Shown here: positions 35,633-44,243 of the stretch, piece by piece
Numbering within the stretch: the first letter of the stretch is position 1
Layout of the letters: every line of letters starts with the position of its first letter
DNA from: Pseudomonas entomophila
GTDB taxonomy: Bacteria > Pseudomonadota > Gammaproteobacteria > Pseudomonadales > Pseudomonadaceae
Direction of reading: 5' to 3'
DNA length: 64,000 bases
Assembly: GCF_018417595.1 (NCBI RefSeq)
Contig: NZ_CP070982.1
Location: 4,949,001 to 5,013,000 of the forward strand
Program-made: the position numbers and the translations under genes
Notes under the pieces: generated by a model
Databases searched by the model: none
What the model was told of the DNA's origin: nothing
The model's input: only the letters and a program-made list of their open reading frames with translations

Positions 35633-35980
35633 ATGCAAATCCAGGTCAACAGCAGCAACCATATCGAAGGCAACATCCGGCTCGACGAGTGGGTCCGCAG
35701 CACACTGCACGCCTCGCTCGAACGCTTCGAGGACGACCTCACCCGCATCGAGGTGCACCTGCGCGACGAGAACGGCGCAAAGCCCGGACCGCATGACAAA
35801 CGCTGCCAGATGGAGGCTCGCCCCAAAGGCCACCAACCGATTTCCGTGACCCACACCGCCACCTCGCTGGACCAGGCCGTCGACGGCGCGGCCGGCAAGC
35901 TGAACAACGCGCTGGAGCATTTCTACGGCAAGTTGCGCAGCAAGCGCGGCGCCCTGGAGCTGAGTGACCCGGACGCCTGA
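35633..35980 (+). CDS. HPF/RaiA-family ribosome-associated protein
   Basis: 115 residues, short form. Beta-alpha pattern of ribosome hibernation factors (MQIQVNSSNHIEGNIRLDEW; FEDDLTRIEVHLRDENGA; ATSLDQAVDGAAGKLNNALE). Presumably binds the 30S subunit in slow-growing cells; the C-terminal extension of long HPF is missing. SD AAGGA 7 nt before ATG. A terminator follows at 36003. Confidence 0.82.
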   Translation: MQIQVNSSNHIEGNIRLDEWVRSTLHASLERFEDDLTRIEVHLRDENGAKPGPHDKRCQMEARPKGHQPISVTHTATSLDQAVDGAAGKLNNALEHFYGKLRSKRGALELSDPDA

Positions 35981-36002
35981 AACTCAGGTGATGCACACAA
36001 CC

Positions 36003-36030
36003 AACGCCCGGCCTTGCGCCGGGCGTTTTC
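36003..36030 (+). terminator. Rho-independent terminator after the HPF-like gene
   Basis: Stem AACGCCCGG/CCGGGCGTT around a 7-nt loop, followed by TTT. Located 23 bp after the stop codon. Confidence 0.8.
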
Positions 36031-36110
36031 GTCCAGGCCGACCAGCGGGCCTGAACCAACCCCGCCCTGCCCCGGTCAACGCCTGCAGTCATTCAGTGCA
36101 GAAGTCGACC

Positions 36111-36398
36111 ATGAACAACCCCTTCGAGCAGATCAGCGCCGCCTTCGCCCCCGAATACCGGGTCAACCTGAGCATCGAGCGCCTGGACGGCAGCATCATG
36201 CTGACGCTGTCCGACGACAGCGGCGTGGTCGCCAAGCGCCTGGTCAGCGAGGCCCAGCGCAACGACCCGGTGCGCCTGCAACGGGTCATCGACAGCATCC
36301 GCCTGGGCCTGGCCATCGAGCTGGGGCAGAACCCGCTGGAAGTGCTGGCCGCCCTTACCTGCCAACAACGCTTCCCAGCCAGCACGCTGGCCAACTGA
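36111..36398 (+). CDS. DUF3509 small protein
   Basis: 95 residues, cytoplasmic, no TM. Matches the Pseudomonas-restricted DUF3509 pattern: NPFEQISAAFAPEYRVNLSI, then VVAKRLVSEAQRNDPVRLQR and VIDSIRLGLAIELGQNPLEV. Function unknown. The ATG at 36111 was chosen over upstream codons because it begins the conserved region; the SD is poor. Convergent with psiE, 3 bp between the stops. Confidence 0.78.
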   Translation: MNNPFEQISAAFAPEYRVNLSIERLDGSIMLTLSDDSGVVAKRLVSEAQRNDPVRLQRVIDSIRLGLAIELGQNPLEVLAALTCQQRFPASTLAN

Positions 36399-36401
36399 GG
36401 C

Positions 36402-36872
36402 TTACTTGCCCTCTTCCACTTCCTTGCCGTTGGCGTCCAGCACCTTGGTCGACGGGTAGCGGTACGAGGCGTAGCGCACCACCAGGATGGCGAACGCCAG
36501 CAGCAGGATGCCGCCGCACACGTACAACAGGCCGACATCCGGCGCCTTGTGGTGCGACACGTCGCCGATCAGCAGGCGGGTCAGCGCGGTGATCGCCACG
36601 TACAGCAGGAAGCGGATGGGCATGTGGTTGGTCTTGAAGTAGATCCCCACCATCGCCCCCAGCTCCAGGTAGATGAACAGCAGCAGGATGTCATCGACGC
36701 TGACCCCGCCCTTGCCGAGCATGTCCATGAAGGTGACCACCGCCGCATAGGCGGTGATCGCGCCGATGCCGAACAGCGCCAGGTAGTGGAAGGCCTCCAC
36801 GCACAGGTTGCCCAGCGAGTCGGCCGAGCCATGCAGGCCCTTGCGCAGTTTGTCTGCCCATTTGATGTTCAC
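36402..36872 (-). CDS. psiE: PsiE-family membrane protein
   Basis: 156 residues with four TM helices (HYLALFGIGAITAYAAVVTF; DDILLLFIYLELGAMVGIYF; IRFLLYVAITALTRLLIGDV; LYVCGGILLLAFAILVVRYA). PsiE is a phosphate-starvation-induced protein of unknown function in E. coli. No clear Pho box was found upstream, so phosphate control here is not supported by sequence. Confidence 0.85.
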   Translation of the reverse strand: MNIKWADKLRKGLHGSADSLGNLCVEAFHYLALFGIGAITAYAAVVTFMDMLGKGGVSVDDILLLFIYLELGAMVGIYFKTNHMPIRFLLYVAITALTRLLIGDVSHHKAPDVGLLYVCGGILLLAFAILVVRYASYRYPSTKVLDANGKEVEEGK

Positions 36873-37057
36873 GATGTTCGATTCCCCGATACGGCTGAAG
36901 GATGGTGCGCCACCTCTGTGACGCTTGTGCCATGCAGTTAAAGGGCCACGCCCTTGCCTTGGAAGGCGGCCGATTGCCGCAGGGCACCTGTGGGCTACGC
37001 TGTTTTTCAGCGCAAAAGGCCATCATCGTGGTTGCGGTCCGGTGGCTTTCGCCTGTA

Positions 37058-37073
37058 CTGTATAAAGATACAG
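37058..37073 (+). promoter_or_regulatory. LexA (SOS) box upstream of yebG
   Basis: CTGTATAAAGATACAG: perfect CTG-N10-CAG with the AT-rich centre of the LexA consensus. It is 43 bp before the yebG ATG. Confidence 0.92.
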
Positions 37074-37115
37074 TTATCCGCAACCCCAACCAGCAAAAAG
37101 GCACAGAGGTGATGA

Positions 37116-37379
37116 ATGGCCGTCGAAGTGGTGTACCGCAGCAGCCGCGACCCGGAGCGCTTGTTCATGGATAAGGCCGAAGCAGACCGTCACGACAAGA
37201 TGCTCGAACTGGCCGAACGCCTGGCCGAGGTGCTGCACAAGGCGGTGCCGTCGCTGAGCGAACAGCAGGTCGAGGAAGCCGGGATCTATATGGCCAAGAA
37301 CCGCGATGTGTTCGCCCGGGCGTTCAAGAGCCAGCCGGATGCGTTGGCGGAGTTGCTCGAGGGTGGCGCTGCGCAGTGA
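37116..37379 (+). CDS. yebG: YebG, SOS-regulated protein
   Basis: 87 residues. Family hallmark N-terminus AVEVVYRSSRDPERLFMDKA and the helical EADRHDKMLELAERLAEVL segment. DNA-damage-inducible protein of the LexA regulon with unclear biochemical role. The LexA box at 37058-37073 supports the call independently. Followed by a perfect hairpin at 37390 shared with the convergent dehydrogenase. Confidence 0.92.
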   Translation: MAVEVVYRSSRDPERLFMDKAEADRHDKMLELAERLAEVLHKAVPSLSEQQVEEAGIYMAKNRDVFARAFKSQPDALAELLEGGAAQ

Positions 37380-37389
37380 TTGCGGCGCA

Positions 37390-37421
37390 GGCCTCTTCGC
37401 GGGCAAGCCCGCGAAGAGGCC
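37390..37421. repeat. Single REP hairpin (15-bp perfect stem)
   Basis: GGCCTCTTCGCGGGC, AA, then the exact reverse complement. Sits between the convergent yebG and dehydrogenase genes and can act as a bidirectional mRNA 3' structure; no T-run follows. Confidence 0.85.
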
Positions 37422-37432
37422 GACACTTATCG

Positions 37433-38452
37433 TCAACCGTACAACAAGCGCTCTGCCAGCATCTGCGCCACCCGCGCCGGCGAGCGCTTCTCCGCCTGGG
37501 CATGGGCGAACACATCGGTCAGCCGGGTCGGGATCTTCGCCAAGTGCGCAGTGATGGTACCCAGCTCCTCGCCTCGGTGCTTGAGCACCACGTAGATCAG
37601 CCCGCCAGCGTTGATCACATAGTCGGGCGCGTACAGAATCCCTCGGGTTTCCAGCTGATCGGCCACCTGCAAGGTGGTCAGTTGGTTGTTGGCCGAGCCT
37701 GCCACCGCCGCGCAACGCAACTGCATCACGCTCTGGCCGGTGAGCACCGGCCCCACCCCGCACGGCGCGAAGATATCGCACGGCGTGCTGATCAACGCAT
37801 CGTTGACCACCGGATGAGCACCGAACTGCTCCACCGCCAGCCGCACCTTCCCTGGGTCCAGGTCACTGACCAGCAGCTCGGCACCCGCCGCATGCAGCTG
37901 TTCGGCCAACGCATAGCCCACATTCCCCAGCCCTTGTACCGCCACCCGCAGCCCTTCCAGGTTGTCGCTGCCCAGGCGGGCCATGGAGGTGGCGCGAATG
38001 CCGGCGAACACGCCCATGGCCGCGTGGGGTGACGGGTCGCCCGCGGCTGTGGTGCTGGTCACATGAGGGGTGCTCTGGGCAATGCAGTCCATGTCGAGGG
38101 TCGAGGTGCCGCTGTCCACGGCGGTGATGAAACGGCCCTGGAGCGTGTCGACGAAGCGCCCGAAGGCCTCGAACAGCGCAGCGCGGTTTTCCACATGGGG
38201 GTTGCGCACGATCACCGCCTTGCCACCGCCCATCGGCAACCCCGCCAGGGCAGCCTTGTAGCTCATGCCCTGAGCCAGGCGGATGGCATCGGTCATGGCG
38301 CTTTCGTCATCGGCATAGGGCAGGTAGCGGCAACCGCCGATCGCCGGCCCCAATTGCTCGCTGTGGATCACCACCACGGCCTTGAGGCCCGTGGGCGGGT
38401 CGATGAACAGGTGCAGCGACTGGGTGCGGGTACTTTGCATGAGGGCGAACAT
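37433..38452 (-). CDS. ldh: Glu/Leu/Phe/Val dehydrogenase family (probable leucine dehydrogenase)
   Basis: 339 residues, NAD-dependent oxidative deamination of branched-chain amino acids. Catalytic segment MSYKAALAGLPMGGGKAVIV contains the two active-site Lys; the Rossmann loop is GLGNVG in RVAVQGLGNVGYALAEQL; DIFAPCGVGPVL and GSANNQL follow as in leucine and valine dehydrogenases. The start at 38452 has GGGGGAG 7 nt upstream. Leucine versus valine preference cannot be settled here. Divergent from the SirB1-like gene. Confidence 0.87.
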   Translation of the reverse strand: MFALMQSTRTQSLHLFIDPPTGLKAVVVIHSEQLGPAIGGCRYLPYADDESAMTDAIRLAQGMSYKAALAGLPMGGGKAVIVRNPHVENRAALFEAFGRFVDTLQGRFITAVDSGTSTLDMDCIAQSTPHVTSTTAAGDPSPHAAMGVFAGIRATSMARLGSDNLEGLRVAVQGLGNVGYALAEQLHAAGAELLVSDLDPGKVRLAVEQFGAHPVVNDALISTPCDIFAPCGVGPVLTGQSVMQLRCAAVAGSANNQLTTLQVADQLETRGILYAPDYVINAGGLIYVVLKHRGEELGTITAHLAKIPTRLTDVFAHAQAEKRSPARVAQMLAERLLYG

Positions 38453-38575
38453 CAACAGGCTCCCCCGTGAGGTGCTCTCTCCAGTATAGGCAGGCGCAAA
38501 CCAGCTGCGACGCGGTCGGACCACTGGACGAAAACCGGCGCCAGGGCTACAAGTTAAGCGTAATGGAGAGGTGCC

Positions 38576-39382
38576 ATGAACCCACGCCAAGCCTGCCTGG
38601 CCTGCCTGGAACGCGAGCCGGCCGCCCTGCTGGAAGCTGCCCTGTGGATCGCCGCCGAACATGACCGGGCCGTCGAGCCTGAGGTCGGCCTTGCTCGTCT
38701 GCAGGAGCTGCAGCGCGAGGTCAGCGCCAGCCTGCCAATGCTGCCGCTCAGCGAATTGGCCCAGCCACTGCTGCGGCAATTGAATGCCTTGGGGTTCCAG
38801 CAAGACGAATATCACCCGCTGCGCCCGCAGGTAGCACTCATGGACAAGGTGCTGCAACGCCGCCGTGGCCAGCCGCTGCCCCTGGCCATCCTGGCCCTGG
38901 AACTGGCGCGGCGCCTGTCGATACCGCTGGAGGGGGTCAACTTCCCCGGCCATTTCCTGCTGCGCGTACCCGGTGCCGATCACCTGCTCGACCCTTGCGG
39001 GGGCCGCCGCCTCTACCCCAACGACTGCCGCGACCTGCTGGCCCGCCAGTTCGGCCCGCAGGTCACGCTGACCGCCGAGCACCTGCGCAGCGCCTCGCCG
39101 ATGCAGATGCTCCAGCGCCTGTCACGCAACCTGCGCCAGTTGCACAGCAGCAACGACAACGACCTGGCCGCGCTGATCGATGCCGAGCGGGTCATGCAGC
39201 TGGGCCCGGTGCAGGTCGGCGACTACCTGGCCCGCGCCACCCTGTACCAGCACCTGGACTGCCCCCAGGCCGAACGCTTCGACCTGGAGCACGCCCTGCT
39301 GCTGACCGACGACCCGGTGCAGCGCCTCAAGCTTGGCGAACGGCTCGGCCAACTGCCCAGCGGCAAGCGCTCAATCCATTAG
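38576..39382 (+). CDS. SirB1-like protein (transglutaminase-like core with TPR-type tail)
   Basis: 268 residues. Family signatures: YHPLRPQVALMDKVLQRRRG and QPLPLAILALELARRLSIPL, then GVNFPGHFLLRVPG and DPCGGRRLYPNDC; the C-terminal helices form TPR-like repeats. The ATG at 38576 follows GGAGAGGTGCC. The role in bacteria is unknown; homologues flank many core operons. Its last 12 bp overlap the convergent MFS gene. Confidence 0.85.
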   Translation: MNPRQACLACLEREPAALLEAALWIAAEHDRAVEPEVGLARLQELQREVSASLPMLPLSELAQPLLRQLNALGFQQDEYHPLRPQVALMDKVLQRRRGQPLPLAILALELARRLSIPLEGVNFPGHFLLRVPGADHLLDPCGGRRLYPNDCRDLLARQFGPQVTLTAEHLRSASPMQMLQRLSRNLRQLHSSNDNDLAALIDAERVMQLGPVQVGDYLARATLYQHLDCPQAERFDLEHALLLTDDPVQRLKLGERLGQLPSGKRSIH

Positions 39383-40723
39383 CGCTTCACCCTTGGGCGC
39401 CACTTCACGTGAAAGCCGTGGCGCACGCACCTGGCTGACCAGCAGCGCCCCCAGCAACGCCGGGATGGCGCAGAAGAAGAAGATTTGCTCCACCGGCATG
39501 TGCAGGGTCAGCAGCAGGCTGCCGATGAGCGGCCCGAGGATCGAGCCGAAACGCCCGACGCCCAGCGCCCAGCCGGTGCCGGTGGCGCGCACCTGGGCCG
39601 GATAGAAATTGCTGACGAAGGCATTGAGCGTCAATTGCCCGCCGATGATGCAGAAGCCTGCGGCGAACACGCTGGGCACCAGCCAGCGTGGATCGTCATG
39701 GTTCAGGCCAACCAGCACGCTGAACACCGCCGCCCCCAGCAATACGCCGGCCAGCAGGCGGGCCTTGTTCTTCATGCGGTCGGCGCACCAGGCCAGGCAC
39801 ACCGCGCCGAAGGTACCGGCGAACAGGAACAGCGAAGTGACCAGGTTGGCCTGGTTCAGCGCCAGCCCGCTTTCCTGCAACAGCGACGGCAGCCAGCTGA
39901 TCATGAAATACAGCAGGATCAGGCTGACGAAGAAGGTGCCCCACAGCAGCAAAGTAGGCCGGGCGAAACCGTCGCGGAACAACGCCACCATGGTGAGTTT
40001 GCTGTCTGCGGGTTCATCGGTGGCGACCTGTGCCACTGGCACCTGCCAGCCCGGCAGCACGCGGGTGGTAATCCGTTGCAACCGGGCATACGGCGGCGCA
40101 TCGCGCAGCAGGCGCGGCAGGGACTCGGGCAGGTACAAGGCCAGGAAGGGGAACAACAGCAACGGTGCCACGCCACCGGCGAGGAACACCGCCTGCCAGC
40201 CGTGCTGGTCGATGAAGCCCGCCGCGACGAAGCCCCCGGCAGCGCCCCCCAGCGAGAAGCCGCAGGCGGCCAGGGTCACCATCAAGGTGCGCAGGCGCGG
40301 TGGCGCGTAGTCGGCCATCAGTGCCATGGCGCTGGGCATGGCGCCGCCCATGCCGATCCCACAGAGGAATCGCGCCAGCATCAGGCTGTCGAGGGAGGTG
40401 GCAAACACCATCAGCACGGTCAGGCTGGCGTACAGCAGCACGCAGCACAGCAGCACCCGGCGCACGCCGAAGCGGTCGGCCAGGGGCGTCACCGCCAGCG
40501 AACCGACCGTCAGGCCGAACAGGTTGGCGCTGAACACCGGCCCGAAGGCGGCCTTCTCCAGCCCCCAATCCTGGGCCAGCGCCGGAATCACGTAGCCCAG
40601 CACCTGGGCGTCATAACCATCGGTGACCAACAGCAGGATCAGCAACAGCAGCAGGCGCCACTGGTAGGGTGACACCGGGCGCGCGTCGAGCGCCGCGCGA
40701 AAGCTGGCTATCTGGTTGTGCAT
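39371..40723 (-). CDS. MFS aromatic-acid/metabolite transporter (AAHS family)
   Basis: 450 residues, 12 TM. The AAHS motifs are clear: TM1 ILLLVTDGYDAQVLGYVIPA with the essential Asp, LADRFGVRRVLLCCVLLYAS in loop 2-3, and ARFLCGIGMGGAMPSAMAL in TM4. Located directly downstream of maiA-fahA-hmgA and transcribed with them, so a likely substrate is an aromatic acid feeding homogentisate; a 92-bp gap containing a REP hairpin separates it from maiA. ATG at 40723 chosen by an AGG-containing SD; a longer start is possible. Confidence 0.88.
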   Translation of the reverse strand: MHNQIASFRAALDARPVSPYQWRLLLLLILLLVTDGYDAQVLGYVIPALAQDWGLEKAAFGPVFSANLFGLTVGSLAVTPLADRFGVRRVLLCCVLLYASLTVLMVFATSLDSLMLARFLCGIGMGGAMPSAMALMADYAPPRLRTLMVTLAACGFSLGGAAGGFVAAGFIDQHGWQAVFLAGGVAPLLLFPFLALYLPESLPRLLRDAPPYARLQRITTRVLPGWQVPVAQVATDEPADSKLTMVALFRDGFARPTLLLWGTFFVSLILLYFMISWLPSLLQESGLALNQANLVTSLFLFAGTFGAVCLAWCADRMKNKARLLAGVLLGAAVFSVLVGLNHDDPRWLVPSVFAAGFCIIGGQLTLNAFVSNFYPAQVRATGTGWALGVGRFGSILGPLIGSLLLTLHMPVEQIFFFCAIPALLGALLVSQVRAPRLSREVAPKGEALMD

Positions 40724-40770
40724 CGCAAGGTACCTGTCTTTTGTTGTTATGCCATGGGTCGCGATGGTCA

Positions 40771-40808
40771 TGTAGGAGCCGGCTTTGCCGGCAAGGCCGG
40801 CTCCTGCA
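40771..40808. repeat. Single REP palindrome
   Basis: TGTAGGAGCCGGC, TTTGCCGGCAAG, GCCGGCTCCTGCA: nearly perfect 38-bp palindrome between maiA and the MFS gene. Confidence 0.82.
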
Positions 40809-40815
40809 GGTGAGG

Positions 40816-41445
40816 TCAGTTGGGGGTATCGGGCTGCCTCGCCGGGTGGGCTTTCTGGAAGGCCGGGTGCTGCTCGGCCAGGGCGGCGACCCGGCGGATG
40901 CGCGGGTAGCCGGCGAGGTCGATGTTGAAGCGCTCGGCTGCGTACAGCTGCGGGATCAGGTAGACATCGGCCAGCCCCGGCGTGGCGCCGAAGCAGAAGC
41001 CGTCATCACCGATCAGTTGCTCGATCGCCGCCAGCCCCTGGCTGATCCAGTGGCCGATCCACTGGTTGACCTGGTTCTCGTCATGCCCCAGCTGACGCAG
41101 CTGGTTGAGCACGCTGACGTTGTGCAGCGGGTGGATGTCGCAACCGATGATCGCCGCCACACCGCGCACCTTGGCCCGGGCCTCGGCAGAGGTCGGCAGC
41201 AGTGCAGGCTGTGGATAAGCCTCCTCCAGGTACTCGATGATTGCTGGCGATTGCACCAGCAATTCGCCGTCGTCAGTACGCAGGGCCGGCACGCGGCCTT
41301 GCGGGTTGAGCGCCAGGTAAGCCTCGCCACGCTGCTCGCCCTTGAGCAGATTCACCGGCAGGGCCTGGTAATCCAGGCCCTTGAGCGCCAGGGCGATGCG
41401 CACGCGGTACGACGAGGTGGAACGGTAGTAGGTGAACAGCTCCAT
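40816..41445 (-). CDS. maiA: Maleylacetoacetate isomerase
   Basis: 209 residues, zeta-class glutathione transferase that isomerises maleylacetoacetate to fumarylacetoacetate in the homogentisate pathway. The N-terminal thioredoxin-like domain has the zeta active-site motif STSSYRVRIAL (about 9-19) and QSPAIIEYLEEAYPQPALLP; the C-terminal helical domain has HPLHNVSVLNQL and TPGLADVYLIPQLYAAERF. Third gene of hmgA-fahA-maiA, 11 bp after fahA. Confidence 0.95.
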   Translation of the reverse strand: MELFTYYRSTSSYRVRIALALKGLDYQALPVNLLKGEQRGEAYLALNPQGRVPALRTDDGELLVQSPAIIEYLEEAYPQPALLPTSAEARAKVRGVAAIIGCDIHPLHNVSVLNQLRQLGHDENQVNQWIGHWISQGLAAIEQLIGDDGFCFGATPGLADVYLIPQLYAAERFNIDLAGYPRIRRVAALAEQHPAFQKAHPARQPDTPN

Positions 41446-41456
41446 CGCACCGCCCC

Positions 41457-42749
41457 TCAGTTGGCCGCGACGACGGTGCCGCGGCACTCGCCGAAGCCGA
41501 TGCTGGCCACACCGTCACGCACGCAACGGGCGCGCAGGATGATCTCGTCGCCGTCCTCGAGGAACTTGCGCACCTCGCCGCTGGCCAGTTCCACCGGGTG
41601 CTTGCCGCCCTCGGTGATCTCCAGCAGGCTGCCGAACGAGCCCGGCGCCGCGCCGGACAAGGTGCCCGAACCGAACAGGTCGCCCGCTTGCAACTGGCAG
41701 CCATTGACGCTGTGGTGGGCGACCATCTGCGCCACGGTCCAGTACATGCTGCGCGTGTTGCTCAAGGTCAGGCGGTGGGCCGGCAGGTTCTGCTCGCGCA
41801 TGCCTGCGGTCAGCAGCAGCACTTCCAGCTCGATGTCGAAGGCGCCACCGGCCTGGTCGCGCTTGTCCAGCAGGTACGACAACGGCTGCGGGTCACCTTC
41901 CGGGCGCGCCGGCTGGGCGCAGCGGAACGGCTCCAGGGCCTCGGCGGTCACCACCCACGGCGACACCGTGGTGATGAAACTCTTGGACAGGAAAGGGCCC
42001 AGCGGCTGGTATTCCCAGGCCTGGATATCACGCGCCGACCAGTCGTTGAGCAGGCAGAAACCGGCAACATGCTCGGCGGCGTCGCCGATCGGGATCGGCT
42101 GGCCCATCTCGTTGCCCTGGCCAATCCAGATCCCCAGCTCCAGCTCGTAGTCCAAGCGCGCGCAGGGGCCGAAGCTCGGCTCGGTCTGGCCGGCCGGCAG
42201 GGTCTGGCCCTTGGGGCGGCGCACGTCGGTGCCGGACGGGCGGATAGTCGAGGCGCGGCCGTGGTAGCCGATCGGCACATGCTTGTAGTTGGGCAGCAGC
42301 GGGTTGTCCGGGCGGAACAGCTTGCCGACGTTCTTGGCGTGCTCGATGCCGACGTAGAAGTCGGTGTAGTCACCGATCTTGGCCGGCAGGTGCAGCTGGC
42401 ATTCACTGGCTGGATGCAGCGCAGCCTTCAAGGCGGCCTGGTGCTCGCTGCCCTCGCCCAGCAGCGCCAGCAGGCGCTCGCGCAGGGCCACGCGGGCCGG
42501 GCGCCCCAGGGCGAAGAAGGCGTTCAGCGCCCCCCCTTGGGTGGCTTCGACGGCAGCCTTGGCCTGGCCGTCGAACAGCCCGGCGGCCAGCACGGCCTCG
42601 AGGTCGAGGATGGCGTCGCCGATGGCCACGCCGCAACGCGGCGCCTGCCCAGGGCGGCTGAAGATGCCCAGGGGCAGGTTCTGCAGCGGGAAGTCGCGGT
42701 GCCCGTTGGCGTGCTCGACCCAGCTACGGGCGTTGGCGGTCTGGTTCAT
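41457..42749 (-). CDS. fahA: Fumarylacetoacetase
   Basis: 430 residues. Hydrolyses fumarylacetoacetate to fumarate and acetoacetate, the last step of tyrosine catabolism. N-terminal SH3-like domain, then the FAH fold with DYTDFYVGIEHAKNVGKLFR, YHGRASTIRPSGTDVRRPKG, the metal-binding LDYELELGIWIG and LNDWSARDIQAWEY. All family metal ligands appear present. Starts 3 bp after the hmgA stop. Confidence 0.96.
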   Translation of the reverse strand: MNQTANARSWVEHANGHRDFPLQNLPLGIFSRPGQAPRCGVAIGDAILDLEAVLAAGLFDGQAKAAVEATQGGALNAFFALGRPARVALRERLLALLGEGSEHQAALKAALHPASECQLHLPAKIGDYTDFYVGIEHAKNVGKLFRPDNPLLPNYKHVPIGYHGRASTIRPSGTDVRRPKGQTLPAGQTEPSFGPCARLDYELELGIWIGQGNEMGQPIPIGDAAEHVAGFCLLNDWSARDIQAWEYQPLGPFLSKSFITTVSPWVVTAEALEPFRCAQPARPEGDPQPLSYLLDKRDQAGGAFDIELEVLLLTAGMREQNLPAHRLTLSNTRSMYWTVAQMVAHHSVNGCQLQAGDLFGSGTLSGAAPGSFGSLLEITEGGKHPVELASGEVRKFLEDGDEIILRARCVRDGVASIGFGECRGTVVAAN

Positions 42750-42752
42750 CGG

Positions 42753-44054
42753 TTATCTCCGGTTCGGGTTGAAGGTGCTCGGCAGAGTGGCCCAGCAACT
42801 ATCGTAGTCGGCCTGCAACTGCGGGCTTTCGAGGGCCTGGCGGCTCGGGCGCAGCACTTGGCTGGTCTCGAACATGAAGGCCATGGTGTTGTCGATCTTG
42901 TGCGGCGCCAGGTCCACCGAGATCGCCTTGTCGCAGGTCTCGGCGTCCGGACCATGGGCGCTCATCACCCCGTGCAGCGAGGCGCCGCCGGGCAGGAAGC
43001 CTTCGGCCTTGGCGTCGTAGGCGCCCTGGATCAGGCCCATGAACTCGTTCATCAGGTTGCGGTGGAACCATGGTGGACGGAAGGTGTTCTCGGCCACCAT
43101 CCAGCGCGGCGGGAAGATCACGAAGTCCATGTTGGCCATGCCGTGGACACTGGTCGGCGAGGTGAGCACGGTGAAGATCGACGGGTCGGGGTGGTCGAAG
43201 CTGACCGTGCCGATGGTGTTGAAACGGCGCAGGTCGTACTTGTACGGCACGTTGCTGCCGTGCCAGGCGACCACGTCCAGCGGCGAGTGCTGCAGCTCGC
43301 AGGCCCAATGCTCGCCGAGGAACTTCTGCACCAGCTGCACCGGGCCGCTGGTTTCTTCGTAGTGGGCCACCGGGGTGAGGAAATCACGCGGGTTGGCCAG
43401 GCCGTTGCTGCCGATCGGGCCCAGGTCCGGGATGCGCAGCGGCGCACCGTGGTTCTCGGCAATGTAGCCACGGGCCTGGTCGTCGAGCAGTTCGACGCGG
43501 AACTTCATGCCACGCGGGATCACCGCGATTTCCAGCGGCTCGACCTCCAGCACGCCCAGCTCGGTAGCGATGCGCAGGCGCCCCTGCTCGGGCACCAGCA
43601 GCAGCTCGCCGTCGGCGTTGAAGAAAACCCGCTCCATGGAGCGGTTGGCGCGGTAGATATAGATGCTCACCCCGGCCGGTTTCTCGGAAGCCGAGTTGGC
43701 CACCATCGGCAGCCAGCCTTCGATGAAGTCGGTGGGCTCGGCCGGCATCGGCTGGGGGTTCCAGCGCAGGCGGTTGGGGGTGATGGCACCCAGCGCGCCG
43801 GTCAGCGGCTGGCGCTCCAGGCGCTCGAAGCGTGGATGCAGCGCCGACGGGCGGATGCGGTACAGCCAGGTACGGCGCAGTTCACTGCGTGTCATGGTGA
43901 ACGCAGTGCCCGACAGCAATTCGGCGTACAGCCCGTAGGGCGCCTTCTGCGGCGAGTTCTGCCCCACCGGCAAGGCACCGGGTAGGGCTTCGCTGGCGAA
44001 TTCGTTGCCGAAGCCACTCAGGTACTGGAGTTGGGGGGATGTGTCGCGGGTCAT
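42753..44054 (-). CDS. hmgA: Homogentisate 1,2-dioxygenase
   Basis: 433 residues. Fe(II) ring-cleaving dioxygenase: homogentisate to maleylacetoacetate. Start [20 protein letters not shown] is diagnostic. The iron ligands are in [12 protein letters not shown] (His and Glu six residues apart) and in the later GVMSAHGPD segment. First gene of the catabolic operon; the ATG at 44054 was chosen to match the family N-terminus and has GGGGCC upstream. Controlled by the divergent HmgR through the palindrome at 44153. Confidence 0.97.
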   Translation of the reverse strand: MTRDTSPQLQYLSGFGNEFASEALPGALPVGQNSPQKAPYGLYAELLSGTAFTMTRSELRRTWLYRIRPSALHPRFERLERQPLTGALGAITPNRLRWNPQPMPAEPTDFIEGWLPMVANSASEKPAGVSIYIYRANRSMERVFFNADGELLLVPEQGRLRIATELGVLEVEPLEIAVIPRGMKFRVELLDDQARGYIAENHGAPLRIPDLGPIGSNGLANPRDFLTPVAHYEETSGPVQLVQKFLGEHWACELQHSPLDVVAWHGSNVPYKYDLRRFNTIGTVSFDHPDPSIFTVLTSPTSVHGMANMDFVIFPPRWMVAENTFRPPWFHRNLMNEFMGLIQGAYDAKAEGFLPGGASLHGVMSAHGPDAETCDKAISVDLAPHKIDNTMAFMFETSQVLRPSRQALESPQLQADYDSCWATLPSTFNPNRR

Positions 44055-44152
44055 CGGGGCCTCCGGGCTCGCGCGGAGCCGTTGCTGGCAGCTGGCTGCT
44101 GGCCCGATCCGGAGACTGGCACGGGGGTGGCAGCGCGTCTGCATTGTTTTTA

Positions 44153-44169
44153 TCGTAATCAGATTACGA
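44153..44169. promoter_or_regulatory. 17-bp palindromic operator, likely HmgR site
   Basis: TCGTAATCAGATTACGA is a perfect palindrome around a central base, in the 189-bp region between hmgA and hmgR. A partial third half (AACGTAAT) follows at 44173. HmgR is known to repress the hmg operon in P. putida by binding a palindrome here. The site overlaps possible hmgA promoter elements. Confidence 0.8.
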
Positions 44170-44243
44170 ATAACGTAATTTGCTCGTGCGCAGGCGTCAA
44201 GCTATAAAGGCGCCACCCAATGAAATCTGCGTAGAAGTCCCTC

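Noticed and set aside
41598-43985. 795-codon open frame antisense to fahA and hmgA
   Set aside because: Shadow of two well-defined enzymes; repetitive composition and no start signals.
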